In this document: piece after piece, positions 8,799 to 18,186 of the stretch
Layout of the letters: the number at the start of each line of letters is the position of its first letter
Numbering within the stretch: position 1 is the stretch's first letter
The notes under the pieces: model-generated
Database searches by the model: none
Told to the model about the DNA's origin: nothing
Seen by the model: only the letters and a program-made list of their open reading frames with translations
From: Sipunculus nudus
Lineage: Eukaryota; Annelida; Sipuncula; Golfingiida; Sipunculidae
Length of the DNA stretch: 64,000 nucleotides
NCBI GenBank assembly: GCA_026874595.1
Contig: JAPPUL010000079.1
Span: forward strand, 985,001-1,049,000
Direction of reading: 5' to 3'
Made by a program: the position numbers and the translations under genes

Positions 8799-10673
8799 AT
8801 GTGTGGAATAGTAGGCTTTACAAACTACAACTCTTTAATAAATCGTGATTCAGTAATAAAGTTAATGGCAGATGAGATTAATCACCGTGGTCCGGATGAT
8901 GAGGGGTATCATATATCAAGTAAAATAACGCTTGGACATAAAAGACTAAGTATAATAGATTTGACTGGCGGAAAGCAGCCTGTATATAATGAGAATAAAA
9001 GTATTTGTGTGGTGTTCAATGGAGAAATATACAATTTTAAGGAGCTTAAAGACGAACTTATAGCAAAAGGACACATCTTCAAAACAAAGTCTGATTCAGA
9101 AGTATTGCCACATTTATACGAGGAGAAAGGAGACGATTTCCCAAAATACCTAAATGGAATGTTTGCAATAGCATTATGGGACAAAATAGAAGAAAAACTA
9201 TTACTCATAAAAGACAGGGCAGGCAAAAAACCAATTTACTATGGGAATATAAAAGGGGAACTAGTATTTGCCTCAGAACTAAAATCGTTTATTAAATACC
9301 CACATTTTAAAAAAGAGTTAGACAAAAAGGCTTTATATAAATATCTAGCTCATGAATACGTACCAACCCCTCATAGTATATTCAAAGGAATAAAGAAACT
9401 TGAGGCTGGCTATATCTTAAGATATTATAAAGGCAATACTAACCTATCACCTTATTGGGACTACGAACTTTGCCCTGAACCTAATTTAAAAGAGGAAGAT
9501 ATTGTTTTTGAACTTGATGGGCTTTTAGAAAAGTCTGTTAAGAGGAGGCTTATTAGCGACGTTCCACTTGGAGTATTTCTTAGTGGCGGTATAGATTCAA
9601 GTACACTGGTTTACTATATGTCCTGTCTTATGCCCTCGGATAAGATAAAAAGTTTTTCAATAGGGTTTAACGAAAAAAGCTTTGATGAGTCAAGTTATGC
9701 AAGGCAAGTAGCTAAACATTTTAATACAGACCACCACCAGCAGATACTATCTGCTCAAAAACTCCTTGAGATAATACCCAATGTGAGTGCAATTTTAGAT
9801 GAGCCATTTGCTGATGCTTCTATTATTCCTACATACTTATTATCTAAATTTACAAAAGAATATGTAACAGTAGCACTTGGGGGCGATGGAGGTGATGAGC
9901 TTTTTATGGGATATCCGACTTTTCAAGCAAATAAACTCCTAAATTTATATAACCACATACCAAATTCTATACACAAAATAATTACACATGCTGCAAATCT
10001 ACTGCCAACCTCACAGGCAAATATAAGTTTTGATTTTAAGATAAAACAGTTTCTAAGCGCTGCTAAAAAAGACAAACAAATACGTGAACAACTTTGGCTT
10101 GGAGCTTTCTCAAAAGAAGAACTACAAAAGCTTTGTCCTTATTTTGAGATGAAAGATAAAGATTTATTTGAAGAAATTATAACATATAATACAAAACACA
10201 AAAGTTTGAAGGAGCTTGATAGGCTATCATACTTTTACTTCAAAACCTATTTACATGATGACATATTGTATAAGGTAGACCGAGCAACTATGCATGTATC
10301 ACTTGAAAGTCGAGCTCCCTTTTTGGATGTAGAATTATTAAATTATACTGCAAAAATCGAAAATAAACATAAGTTAAAATACTTAATAACAAAACATATA
10401 CTTAAAAAACTACTTAAAGAAAAGCTCCCTAAAAATATACTAAACCGTCCTAAAAAAGGCTTTGGGATTCCAATAGGACAATGGTTTAAGGGGCCTCTTA
10501 AAGAACTTTTAAATGATACTCTAGCAAAAGATAAAATAAAATCATCAGGTCTTTTTAATTATGCTTATATAGAGACACTTATAAATGAACATATATCCGG
10601 CAAAAAAAATAATAGAAAGAAGTTGTGGACCTTATTCATGTTTTTTCTTTGGCTTGAAAAATGGAATAAATAA
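8799..10673 (+). CDS. asnB: Asparagine synthetase (glutamine-hydrolysing)
   Basis: 624 aa class-II amidotransferase that makes asparagine from aspartate, glutamine and ATP. Cys2 is the glutaminase nucleophile (MCGIVGF), so the start at 8799 is fixed. Glutaminase motifs NHRGPDDEG (28-36) and FNGEIYNF (73-80) are present, and the synthetase P-loop is LSGGIDSS (261-268). The domain continues through ALGGDGGDELFMGY and LHDDILYKVDR-type motifs to the RPKKGFGIP region. The gene follows a terminator and a 200-bp AT-rich gap, so it probably has its own promoter. Related surface-sugar AsnB-like proteins exist, but nothing nearby suggests that role. Confidence 0.92.
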   Translation: MCGIVGFTNYNSLINRDSVIKLMADEINHRGPDDEGYHISSKITLGHKRLSIIDLTGGKQPVYNENKSICVVFNGEIYNFKELKDELIAKGHIFKTKSDSEVLPHLYEEKGDDFPKYLNGMFAIALWDKIEEKLLLIKDRAGKKPIYYGNIKGELVFASELKSFIKYPHFKKELDKKALYKYLAHEYVPTPHSIFKGIKKLEAGYILRYYKGNTNLSPYWDYELCPEPNLKEEDIVFELDGLLEKSVKRRLISDVPLGVFLSGGIDSSTLVYYMSCLMPSDKIKSFSIGFNEKSFDESSYARQVAKHFNTDHHQQILSAQKLLEIIPNVSAILDEPFADASIIPTYLLSKFTKEYVTVALGGDGGDELFMGYPTFQANKLLNLYNHIPNSIHKIITHAANLLPTSQANISFDFKIKQFLSAAKKDKQIREQLWLGAFSKEELQKLCPYFEMKDKDLFEEIITYNTKHKSLKELDRLSYFYFKTYLHDDILYKVDRATMHVSLESRAPFLDVELLNYTAKIENKHKLKYLITKHILKKLLKEKLPKNILNRPKKGFGIPIGQWFKGPLKELLNDTLAKDKIKSSGLFNYAYIETLINEHISGKKNNRKKLWTLFMFFLWLEKWNK

Positions 10674-10706
10674 TATTATCCTTATGTTTATTAGAGCTTT
10701 TTAAAA

Positions 10707-11765
10707 ATGTTGAAAAATAGCATAGACGATGCTGAGAAAATAGATACTGGGAAAATAGATACTGGGAAAATAAAAGAGTATAAGTTCAAAGCAGAAGAAA
10801 AAGATAACGGCAAACGACTTGATTTATTTATAAAAGAGAAATTAAGTGCCACAGTAAAACCGCCACCAAAGAAGTTAAGCAGAAATTACATTCAAAAGAG
10901 CACAATAAAAGTAAATGCAAAATTAGCCAAGAAGAATTATCGTATACAACAAGATGACGAGATAGAAATATTTTATGCTACTCCTCCTGAGAATGAATTA
11001 AACCTAAATGATCTTGCGGAAAGGAATACCGAAGGAGAGGGTGAATCTAGTTTTAATAGATATTATATAGTATATGAAGATGAGTATCTACTAGTAATAA
11101 ATAAGAGTATGGGCCTTGTAGTACATCCTGCAGCAGGTAATTATAGCGGCACAATGGTTCAACTTTTAGCAGATAAGCTAAAAGAGGGTTTTGATTTAAG
11201 CAAGGAAGAAAGACCGGGGATAGTACATCGGCTTGACAAAGACACATCGGGTTTAATGGTAATCGCAAAGACAAAGGAGATAGAAGAAAGATTAAAGGCT
11301 AGTTTTTCAAAACGCGAGATAGAAAAGATATATAAAAGTCTAGTAAAAGGAGAGTTATCTGGAGAAGGGAGGTTTGCAGGAGCAATAAAACGAGATAAGA
11401 CAAGACGGAAGGTGTTTAGGGTAGAAGGAGGCGGGAGGGAAGCGCTTACGTTATATAAAAGTATAAAGACTTATAGAAATGGTAAAAGGATGTATACATT
11501 AGTTGAGTTAAAGCCGATAACGGGAAGGACTCATCAAATCCGAGTACATTTATCAAATGCAGGATATCCTATAGTGGGTGACAAACTATATTCAAGGGCT
11601 AATGGAGAATTTGATAAAGAAGGGCTTTTATTATGCGCAACAGGGCTTAAATTTAAGCATCCAAATGGTTTTGGGGCTGAACTGAGTTTTAAGATAGACT
11701 TTCCCAAACACATGCAAGAGAGGATAGATTACCTTGAAACTATACATAATATTTATAAAGAGTAA
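10707..11765 (+). CDS. RluD/RluA-family pseudouridine synthase
   Basis: Converts uridine to pseudouridine in rRNA. An S4 RNA-binding domain spans about residues 30-92 (GKRLDLFIKEKLS, YIQKSTIKVN). The catalytic domain carries HRLDKDTSGLMV with the nucleophile Asp178, followed by LVELKPITGRTHQIRVHL and the GYPIVGDKLY motif. 352 aa, with an N-terminal extension (about residues 1-25) that contains two perfect 15-bp repeats coding DTGKI twice (10743-10772). Because of the S4 domain, RluD or YlyB is likelier than RluA. It is followed after 63 bp by the S55 peptidase gene; RluD function does not explain that neighbour. Confidence 0.9.
   Translation: MLKNSIDDAEKIDTGKIDTGKIKEYKFKAEEKDNGKRLDLFIKEKLSATVKPPPKKLSRNYIQKSTIKVNAKLAKKNYRIQQDDEIEIFYATPPENELNLNDLAERNTEGEGESSFNRYYIVYEDEYLLVINKSMGLVVHPAAGNYSGTMVQLLADKLKEGFDLSKEERPGIVHRLDKDTSGLMVIAKTKEIEERLKASFSKREIEKIYKSLVKGELSGEGRFAGAIKRDKTRRKVFRVEGGGREALTLYKSIKTYRNGKRMYTLVELKPITGRTHQIRVHLSNAGYPIVGDKLYSRANGEFDKEGLLLCATGLKFKHPNGFGAELSFKIDFPKHMQERIDYLETIHNIYKE
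10743..10772 (+). repeat. 15-bp in-frame direct repeat x2 in rluD-like gene
   Basis: GATACTGGGAAAATA twice in tandem; it codes DTGKI twice in the disordered N-terminal extension. Confidence 0.9.
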
Positions 11766-11828
11766 TGACAGTAAATATTTAAAAGTAAGATAGCGTTAAC
11801 AAACTGTACTTTAAAGAAGGTATTTTAA

Positions 11829-13691
11829 ATGATGGATAAAAAGATATTAATAAGGTCTCTTGTGAGTTTAATCATAGTTTTATTTACGGTGCTTGGCTTA
11901 AATGGGGTACGAGATATAAGTTCAGCTACAGACGATGAATTTATGAAGGTGGAGGATATAAAGAAAGGGATGAGAGGCTATGGACTTTCGGTATTCTCAG
12001 GCTCAAAGCCTAAACGCTTTGGGGTAACAATACTTGGAGTACTTAGAGGGGCTGAACCACGAGGGAATTTGATACTTGGGAAATTTGCAGGGGCATCGCT
12101 TGAAAAGACAGGGATAATAGCAGGCATGAGCGGAAGCCCCATATATATAAACAATAAACTTGTAGGGGCAATATCTCATACATTTCCGTGGTCAAAAGAA
12201 CCCATAGGCGCTATAAGACCTATAAATGAAATGCTTAAAGTCCTAAAAAGACCATATAAAACCCCTCCAAAAACTAATACCCGCTTTGTTCCTCTTGACT
12301 TAACTCTACACAAAAAAATAATACCAAAAGCATATAAAGATACATACCCTAAAGTACACAGCACTATATTTGAAGATAAAACAATAGATCTTGTCCCCGT
12401 TAGAACTCCTATTTTATTCAGCGGCATAAATGAGAATATACTTTCTATATTACGTTCCCAAATGCACAGATACGGATTTTATCCGTTGAACTACGGAAGT
12501 GGTGGCACTATAAATAAAAAAGACCTTAAAGACAAAAGGATAAGTAAAACATTAAATCCAGGTGATGCTGTTGGAATACCTCTTATAACCGGCGATATGC
12601 ATGCTGTGCCTGTTGGTACTGTAACTTACAGAAAGGGAAATAAAGTCCTTATATTTGGACATCCTTCTTTTTTCAAAGGGCCTATTGATATGCCTATGAG
12701 CAAAGAGTATATACACACTGTGGTGCCAAGCCGAGAAATATCATTTAAACTCTCATCGACAATATCTATTGTTGGTAGAATATTCAATGACAAAAATAGT
12801 GCTGTTGCTGGCGAGCTTGGGAAAGTTTCTAAAACTATTCCTGTAGATGTATTTATTAGCCAGCAAAATCGTAAAGCAAAGTTCCATTTTAATATCGTAA
12901 AGGATAATATCTTTTTCCCTAATATGTTGGTCTCTGCTATTATGCAATCTACATTTGCTGTTAATAGCCAGATATCTCAAACCAGTATAAAATTGAAATT
13001 TGTAATTAAGGCTCGTAATGTAAATACGGGAGAGGTAAAGGATGTTATTATAAATGATTTTGTGTCTGGCAACATAACAGAGAAGAATCTCTTTGATGGC
13101 CTTTTTCGCTTATCTTTGCCTATTGAGTCTTTAATGTTTAATCCTTTTATAGAGACAGAAATAGAATCTATAAAAAGTTATATTGACATAAACTACGGTT
13201 GGAATATTTCTGAAATAGTAGACATAAAAATACTCAAAAACAACATAAAGCCAGGTGATACAATTCCTATACTAGTTACCTTAAGAAGTTACAAAGGTAA
13301 AGAGTTTTATAAAAAGATTCATCTAAAACTGCCAAGCTCTGTAACTCAATCTAAACTTGTGCTTGGCGTTTCAAGCGCTAAACTATCAGCAACAACAGAT
13401 AAGGTTTTGTCTATGCAAAGATACCTTCCGCAGACTTTTAAACATTTAATAGATATCTTAAACAAAGACGAGAGATTTAATGACCTGGTTGCTTGGATAG
13501 ACCTGCCCGAAAGAGGACTTGTTATAGATGGACAAGAAAATCCTGCCCTGCCCTCATCTATACTTTCTGTACTTGAGAAAACAGGTGAGGAACAAAGTTT
13601 CATATATAAAAGGATAAAAAAGGTATTCCGATCAAATCAATTAATACTTGGTATTAAAACTCGTATAATAGACATAGAGCAAGAGGAATAG
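11829..13691 (+). CDS. Exported SpoIVB-like (S55 family) peptidase, permuted motif order
   Basis: 620 aa with an N-terminal signal/anchor (about 8-28). Residues 40-135 resemble the C-terminal half of the SpoIVB S55 domain and carry GMSGSPIY with the probable nucleophile Ser101. The GTVTYRKG...LIFGHP segment with His278 (263-279) resembles the SpoIVB region around its catalytic His, which in SpoIVB comes before the Ser. The rest (about 320-620) is beta-rich and unassigned. Homologues of this long form occur in several Gram-negative phyla and do not belong to sporulation. The neighbours downstream encode exported beta-propeller and LamG/FN3 proteins, so a role in surface-protein handling is an inference. 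The stop region is duplicated by a 14-bp repeat (13677-13704). Confidence 0.75.
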   Translation: MMDKKILIRSLVSLIIVLFTVLGLNGVRDISSATDDEFMKVEDIKKGMRGYGLSVFSGSKPKRFGVTILGVLRGAEPRGNLILGKFAGASLEKTGIIAGMSGSPIYINNKLVGAISHTFPWSKEPIGAIRPINEMLKVLKRPYKTPPKTNTRFVPLDLTLHKKIIPKAYKDTYPKVHSTIFEDKTIDLVPVRTPILFSGINENILSILRSQMHRYGFYPLNYGSGGTINKKDLKDKRISKTLNPGDAVGIPLITGDMHAVPVGTVTYRKGNKVLIFGHPSFFKGPIDMPMSKEYIHTVVPSREISFKLSSTISIVGRIFNDKNSAVAGELGKVSKTIPVDVFISQQNRKAKFHFNIVKDNIFFPNMLVSAIMQSTFAVNSQISQTSIKLKFVIKARNVNTGEVKDVIINDFVSGNITEKNLFDGLFRLSLPIESLMFNPFIETEIESIKSYIDINYGWNISEIVDIKILKNNIKPGDTIPILVTLRSYKGKEFYKKIHLKLPSSVTQSKLVLGVSSAKLSATTDKVLSMQRYLPQTFKHLIDILNKDERFNDLVAWIDLPERGLVIDGQENPALPSSILSVLEKTGEEQSFIYKRIKKVFRSNQLILGIKTRIIDIEQEE

Positions 13692-13704
13692 AGCAAGAGG
13701 AATA
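13677..13704. repeat. 14-bp direct repeat x2 at the stop of the S55 gene
   Basis: GAGCAAGAGGAATA twice in tandem; the first copy contains the final codons and the beginning of the TAG stop. A second, imperfect repeat (TTGAGAATAAA twice) follows at 13718-13743. Confidence 0.88.
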
Positions 13705-13755
13705 ATAACCAAACCCTTGAGAATAAAGATATTGAGAATAAAATAAGGAGCAATT

Positions 13756-15867
13756 ATGCTGAAACTTATAAAGATTAAAAGACTTCTGCTTATACTATTT
13801 TGTGCCATTACAATAAATGGATATGGTGTAACTACTCAGTTTATAGAGGATAGTAGTATAGAGGATTTTGAGCTTGGAACTTTTAAAGGTGTGACTATAG
13901 ATATATATGGCAGATTATCGTTCTCACCAAGTACAAAAGAAATATTTAGTCAAAAGGACATATTGTATATATGGTCTTCGGTAGGAGACAACAAAGGAAC
14001 AATATATTTCGGGACAGGAAATAAGCCTAATATATATAAGAAATCGCAAGGCTTAAGGCCGAAGCTACTTTATAAGCATACAAGCGGTCTTTCAATAAGT
14101 AGCTTATCCTTAGATAGTCAAGGGAACATTTTCGCTTCTGTAGTTCCAGATGGTACAATAATAAAAATCGATGGCAAAACAGGCATTGGGAAAGTGTTTG
14201 CTAAGCTGCCAGAAATTTACATATGGGACATAGCACACGATAAAAAAGATAATGTATACGCAGTAACAGGCTCGGATGCAGGACTTTACAAGATAAGTAA
14301 AGAAGGCACGGCAAAAAAAGTCTTTTTCTCAAAAAGCGAAACTAACTTTCTATGCCTTGCCGTAGACAAAAGAAAAGACCATGTAATTTTCGGCAGCGGC
14401 GAGAAAGGGATATTATATAAGTTCAAAAACAAAACAAAAGAAGTTGAAGTGCTTTATGATAGTTATGAAGGTGAGATAAAGGACATAGTGCTTGATAAAA
14501 GGGGCAATATATACTTTAGTACGGCAACTAAATTCCGTAAAATGCCACCTCAAACGCTAGATTACCGAGACAGTTTTAGTATCTATGGCTCAATATCCAA
14601 CAAAAACAAAGCAGGTAAATCCGGAAAAAAGATACCCTTAAAAAACTCGATATATAAATTAAGCCAAGGAAAACTTAAAAAACTCCTAACCCTTGATGAC
14701 ACATTAATCTATTCACTTGCCCTAGATGATAATGGAAAGTTATACGCCGGCACATCACGTGGGATAATATACAAAGTGGAAGGAGTTAATAAGGCCTCAA
14801 TATTTGTAAAGACTGATGAAATATATGTATTATCCTTGCTTGCAAGTGGGAATAACTTGATAGTTACAACAGGAAATTTAGGCAAAGTACTTGATATTAG
14901 TTTAAGTTATTCAAAAGATGGCGTTTATACATCTAAAGTTTTTGACACAGGTAGTTACTCTCGTTGGGGTTTAATAAAGTGGAGCGGCAAGACTACTTCT
15001 TTAATTTCAATATACACAAGAGCGGGAGGCACAAAGATACCTGACAAAACATGGAGCAATTGGAGCAAAGGAAATAATAGAGGTTCTTGGAGTTATATTA
15101 AAACCCCGCCAGGACAGTATATACAATACAAAATAGAGCTTGCCAAAAAAACAAAAACTCCTCCTGTAATACAATCAGTTGTATTATCCTATCTTCCAGC
15201 CAATCGTCCGCCAAAGGTAGATAATATTATGCTTATCAAAAAAGATGATGATGATGATGAGAACGAACAACAAGTTAAACCAGAAAATATAAATCTAATA
15301 CCATCAAGGCAAACAATCTTAAAATGGAGTGCCTTTGATGAGGATAAAGATGTCCTTACCTATGATGTATACTTTAAAGAGGAGAGTTATAACAATTGGT
15401 TTTTGCTTGCTGAGGGACTTAGTGAAAACTTCTTTAATTTTGACATAAGAAAACTTCCCAACGGTAATTATAAATTTAAGGTTGTGGCATCTGATAAAAA
15501 GTCAAATACACCTGGTCGCATAGAAAAGGGAATAAACATAAGTAAACTCCTAAAAGTAGATAACACACCGCCAAAAATACAGTATGTAAAAGTATATACA
15601 AGATATGATGGAATATACGTTGAGGGCCTTGCTAAAGATAATTTAAGTAATATAAAGACAATCCATTATTCTCTTAATAGCAAAGATTGGGTATATATAA
15701 AACCTAAAGATTTATTATACGATCAGAAAACTGAATTGTTTAGATTCAAACTAAAACATACAAATGAAAATGTCGTCAAAGGCAATACTAATATTTTAGT
15801 TATCCGAACATCAGATAGTTTTGATAATTTCTCATCCTACGAAACATCTTTTAGAACGATAAAATAA
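13756..15867 (+). CDS. Large exported beta-propeller protein
   Basis: 703 aa with a signal peptide (hydrophobic residues 9-24). Residues about 45-395 form repeated short beta-blade patterns (NKGTIYFGTG, DSQGNIFASV, DKKDNVYAVTG, DDNGKLYAGTSRG), an NHL/PQQ-like propeller of perhaps seven blades. About 400-490 looks like a jelly-roll carbohydrate-binding type domain (VFDTGSYSRWGLIKWSG). FN3/cadherin-like domains follow at about 520-600 and 610-700, with an acidic DDDDDEN spacer near 500. It lies 64 bp after the S55 peptidase gene, likely in one operon. It probably is a secreted or cell-surface protein; substrate unknown. ATG 13756 is preceded by AAGGAG. Confidence 0.7.
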   Translation: MLKLIKIKRLLLILFCAITINGYGVTTQFIEDSSIEDFELGTFKGVTIDIYGRLSFSPSTKEIFSQKDILYIWSSVGDNKGTIYFGTGNKPNIYKKSQGLRPKLLYKHTSGLSISSLSLDSQGNIFASVVPDGTIIKIDGKTGIGKVFAKLPEIYIWDIAHDKKDNVYAVTGSDAGLYKISKEGTAKKVFFSKSETNFLCLAVDKRKDHVIFGSGEKGILYKFKNKTKEVEVLYDSYEGEIKDIVLDKRGNIYFSTATKFRKMPPQTLDYRDSFSIYGSISNKNKAGKSGKKIPLKNSIYKLSQGKLKKLLTLDDTLIYSLALDDNGKLYAGTSRGIIYKVEGVNKASIFVKTDEIYVLSLLASGNNLIVTTGNLGKVLDISLSYSKDGVYTSKVFDTGSYSRWGLIKWSGKTTSLISIYTRAGGTKIPDKTWSNWSKGNNRGSWSYIKTPPGQYIQYKIELAKKTKTPPVIQSVVLSYLPANRPPKVDNIMLIKKDDDDDENEQQVKPENINLIPSRQTILKWSAFDEDKDVLTYDVYFKEESYNNWFLLAEGLSENFFNFDIRKLPNGNYKFKVVASDKKSNTPGRIEKGINISKLLKVDNTPPKIQYVKVYTRYDGIYVEGLAKDNLSNIKTIHYSLNSKDWVYIKPKDLLYDQKTELFRFKLKHTNENVVKGNTNILVIRTSDSFDNFSSYETSFRTIK

Positions 15868-15998
15868 TTATCTGGTTTTTAATATAAAAAAAGATATAAA
15901 AGAAGTTAAAAAGTGTCGAAATAGGGTAAGGGATAGAAGGACAGAAGGAAAGTTAAAAGAGTTTATAATAACTCATATAATAAAAAGCACAAGGTCTT

Positions 15999-17663
15999 AT
16001 GCGAAGTAGTATAATATTTGTAATAAGTATTTTAGCTTTATTACTTAACACAAAAACATACCTAAATAGTTATACAATATCCCCAAAATCAAAACGTTTT
16101 GAAAACACTCACAAAAAAAATATAAGCCAAATAACAAAATCAGATAAGAGTGTCTGGCTAACATTAAAAGACAATGAATATTATAGTGATTCCAAAACAG
16201 ATCTTTTAATACATTTTAATAAAGAAGACAAAATGGAGATAGAAGAGGGACTAAACGACAAGGAGCTAAGAAGCAGTTTTGCAGATGGCAATTATAGTGT
16301 CGGGATAAAGAGATTACAATATTCCAAAGAGCATAAGGTATATGGAAGCAGTGCGGGCAAGTTTTCATACGAAAGTAAGATAGAACTAATTCCTACAGAG
16401 GAGTCATTATTCGAACAGCAAACAACAGGAGACTTCACAATAGAGTTTTGGGCAAGTCCTGCATTACTAAGTGATGGTGAAACAATATTAAAGCGACATG
16501 GTCCTGTAATAGAAAACGGCGTGGTAAACAAATATAAAGGTATAATCTGTTATATAAAGGAACGCCGACTGTTTTTTGATTTTCATAATATATTCCACAG
16601 TCCGAATATGGAAAGAGGAGAACAAAAGTCAAAAGATAAAGTAAGCCTGGAGGGACAAAAGCGACTCCACAAGTTTGAATGGGTACATCATGCAATAACG
16701 TATAGAAGCTTAGACGGAAAACTAACATACTATAGAAACGGTAACGAAGAAAGTAGTATATTCGTAACTGAATCAGGACAACCAGAAGACACGGTACTAA
16801 TACCAAGATTTAGCGGTCAAGAGAAACTCCCCCTTATAATTGGCAAGGGATATTATGGTTATCTTGATGAACTTAAGATAAGCAAACAAACAAAATATCC
16901 AAAATCTAAGATATTAAAACTTGCAAGTTTTAGCGGCTCTGATTTTGTTGGTGTAAGCTCATCTTTAGAAGACTCAGAAGAGCAAAATATAGAAAAAAAT
17001 ATTTGGCAAGACAAAGCATACTTTCATGTTAGGCCTTATGGCAATGTGCAAGGACATGTAGTAAGCAATATATACGATTTAGAGTACAAAGGAACTTATT
17101 TGAATGATTATATCCTAAGCTCAGAAGAGAATAATAAAAGTTATATAAGCCTACAATACAGACTAAGCGACATATTATACTCACCAGACGATATGACCAT
17201 CCCATGGCACGATTTAGACCATGATTTAGATAAAAATGCAATAAAAACAAATATTACAAAAGTTAAAGGGAGGTATTTTCAATGGAGAGCAACATTTAAA
17301 AGCTCGCATGATGGTCAAAATACCCCTATCCTTAAAGATCTAAGTTTTGACTTTAAAAGAGATCTTCCCCCAAAACCCCCAAGAGGTTTAAGAGCTTATA
17401 GTAAAGATGGTATTGTAAAACTTCTTTGGCCAGGCAATCTTGAAAAGGATATTCTTTACTACAAAATATATTATGGCACAGATACGGGTAATTATGTGCA
17501 GGCTGGCCCTCCTCAAGTCTTTCTAAGCAATGAAAGCCAACTTAGTTTCGAAATAGATTCCCTTGAAGTAGGTAGGTTATACTTTTTTACAGTTACTGCC
17601 GTCGATAAAAATGGTCATGAGAGCCCAACTTCAAAAGAAGTCTCAATAATAATCAAAAAATAA
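15999..17663 (+). CDS. Exported LamG/ConA-like and fibronectin type III protein
   Basis: 554 aa with an N-terminal signal (about 3-20). Residues about 110-300 form a LamG/concanavalin-type jelly roll (GDFTIEFWASP, RHGPV, FEWVHHAITYRS, YYRNGNEESS, GYLDELKISK). A second beta domain is at about 330-450, and an FN3 domain at 455-552 begins PPKPPRGLRAYS and ends FFTVTAVDKNGHESP. This is a typical adhesive or carbohydrate-binding surface architecture with no catalytic residues visible. It is third in the S55/propeller cluster. The last 63 bp of its FN3-coding end are found again, identically, at 17881-17943. Confidence 0.72.
   Translation: MRSSIIFVISILALLLNTKTYLNSYTISPKSKRFENTHKKNISQITKSDKSVWLTLKDNEYYSDSKTDLLIHFNKEDKMEIEEGLNDKELRSSFADGNYSVGIKRLQYSKEHKVYGSSAGKFSYESKIELIPTEESLFEQQTTGDFTIEFWASPALLSDGETILKRHGPVIENGVVNKYKGIICYIKERRLFFDFHNIFHSPNMERGEQKSKDKVSLEGQKRLHKFEWVHHAITYRSLDGKLTYYRNGNEESSIFVTESGQPEDTVLIPRFSGQEKLPLIIGKGYYGYLDELKISKQTKYPKSKILKLASFSGSDFVGVSSSLEDSEEQNIEKNIWQDKAYFHVRPYGNVQGHVVSNIYDLEYKGTYLNDYILSSEENNKSYISLQYRLSDILYSPDDMTIPWHDLDHDLDKNAIKTNITKVKGRYFQWRATFKSSHDGQNTPILKDLSFDFKRDLPPKPPRGLRAYSKDGIVKLLWPGNLEKDILYYKIYYGTDTGNYVQAGPPQVFLSNESQLSFEIDSLEVGRLYFFTVTAVDKNGHESPTSKEVSIIIKK
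17589..17651 (+). repeat. Copy 1 of duplicated FN3-gene 3' end
   Basis: 63 bp that recur without a mismatch at 17881-17943 (offset 292). The flanking TAGGTTATACTT is also shared, but copy 2 has lost four T directly before the identical block. Confidence 0.92.
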
Positions 17664-17868
17664 GCTCATCACTTAAGGAAGCTCTTCTCTTCAATATCCT
17701 AACCCTTAAAGGATTTGCGTTTTCCAGCCATCCTTATACAAAGGCAATATCCTTATAACGTGTTAATAGTTTATATTATATGCAAATACATTCTTTTTTT
17801 AAAATCATGAGAAAATAAAGAAAGTCATGTGGAATTTTAAATAGGATTTAGAATGTTATAGTATATAA

Positions 17869-17956
17869 TAGGTTATACTTACAGTTACTGCCGTCGATAA
17901 AAATGGTCATGAGAGCCCAACTTCAAAAGAAGTCTCAATAATAGTAAAAAAGTAAG
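17869..17956 (+). pseudogene. Remnant of FN3 gene C-terminus
   Basis: Encodes about 24 residues equal to the end of the upstream FN3 domain (TVTAVDKNGHESP and on to a lysine-rich end and TAA). A 4-nt deletion at the left border breaks the frame, and no start codon or upstream domain remains. It is either the trace of a tandem copy that was mostly deleted or a short direct duplication of the gene end plus spacer. Confidence 0.85.
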
Positions 17957-18064
17957 CTTAAAATACTTATCTTACTTAAAGTACAAGCTCTTACAAAGAT
18001 GTAAATCAGGTTATAAGGTTATATATAAAGTGTTAATAGTATATAAGATGTGTAAATGATCAAA

Positions 18065-18090
18065 AAAAAGTATAAGCAAAAAGTATAAGC
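18065..18090. repeat. 13-bp direct repeat x2 upstream of tlpA-like gene
   Basis: AAAAAGTATAAGC twice in tandem, followed by a partial third unit (AAAAAG). Confidence 0.88.
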
Positions 18091-18186
18091 AAAAAGAACA
18101 ATTTTGGATTATCTTTATAAACGATTATCTTTATATATCATGCAACAACTTAAAAAAAGTGAAAGAATGCAGGAGGGACTTTAGAA

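Larger units (their letters stand above)
17664..18186. other. 523-bp non-coding stretch with gene remnant and repeats
   Basis: No complete gene. It holds copy 2 of the FN3 gene end (17869-17956) including an in-frame TAA, then a sequence sharing TGTTAATAGT with the region after copy 1 (17761 and 18031). A 13-bp repeat follows (18065-18090), then a 13-bp element repeated with a 3-bp spacer (GATTATCTTTATA at 18107 and 18123). The last 60 bp presumably contain the tlpA promoter, and AGGAGG before ATG 18187 is its ribosome binding site. Confidence 0.75.

Noticed and set aside
17664-18186. Mobile element scar
   Set aside because: No terminal inverted repeats, transposase remnant or target-site pattern; direct duplication explains the repeats.
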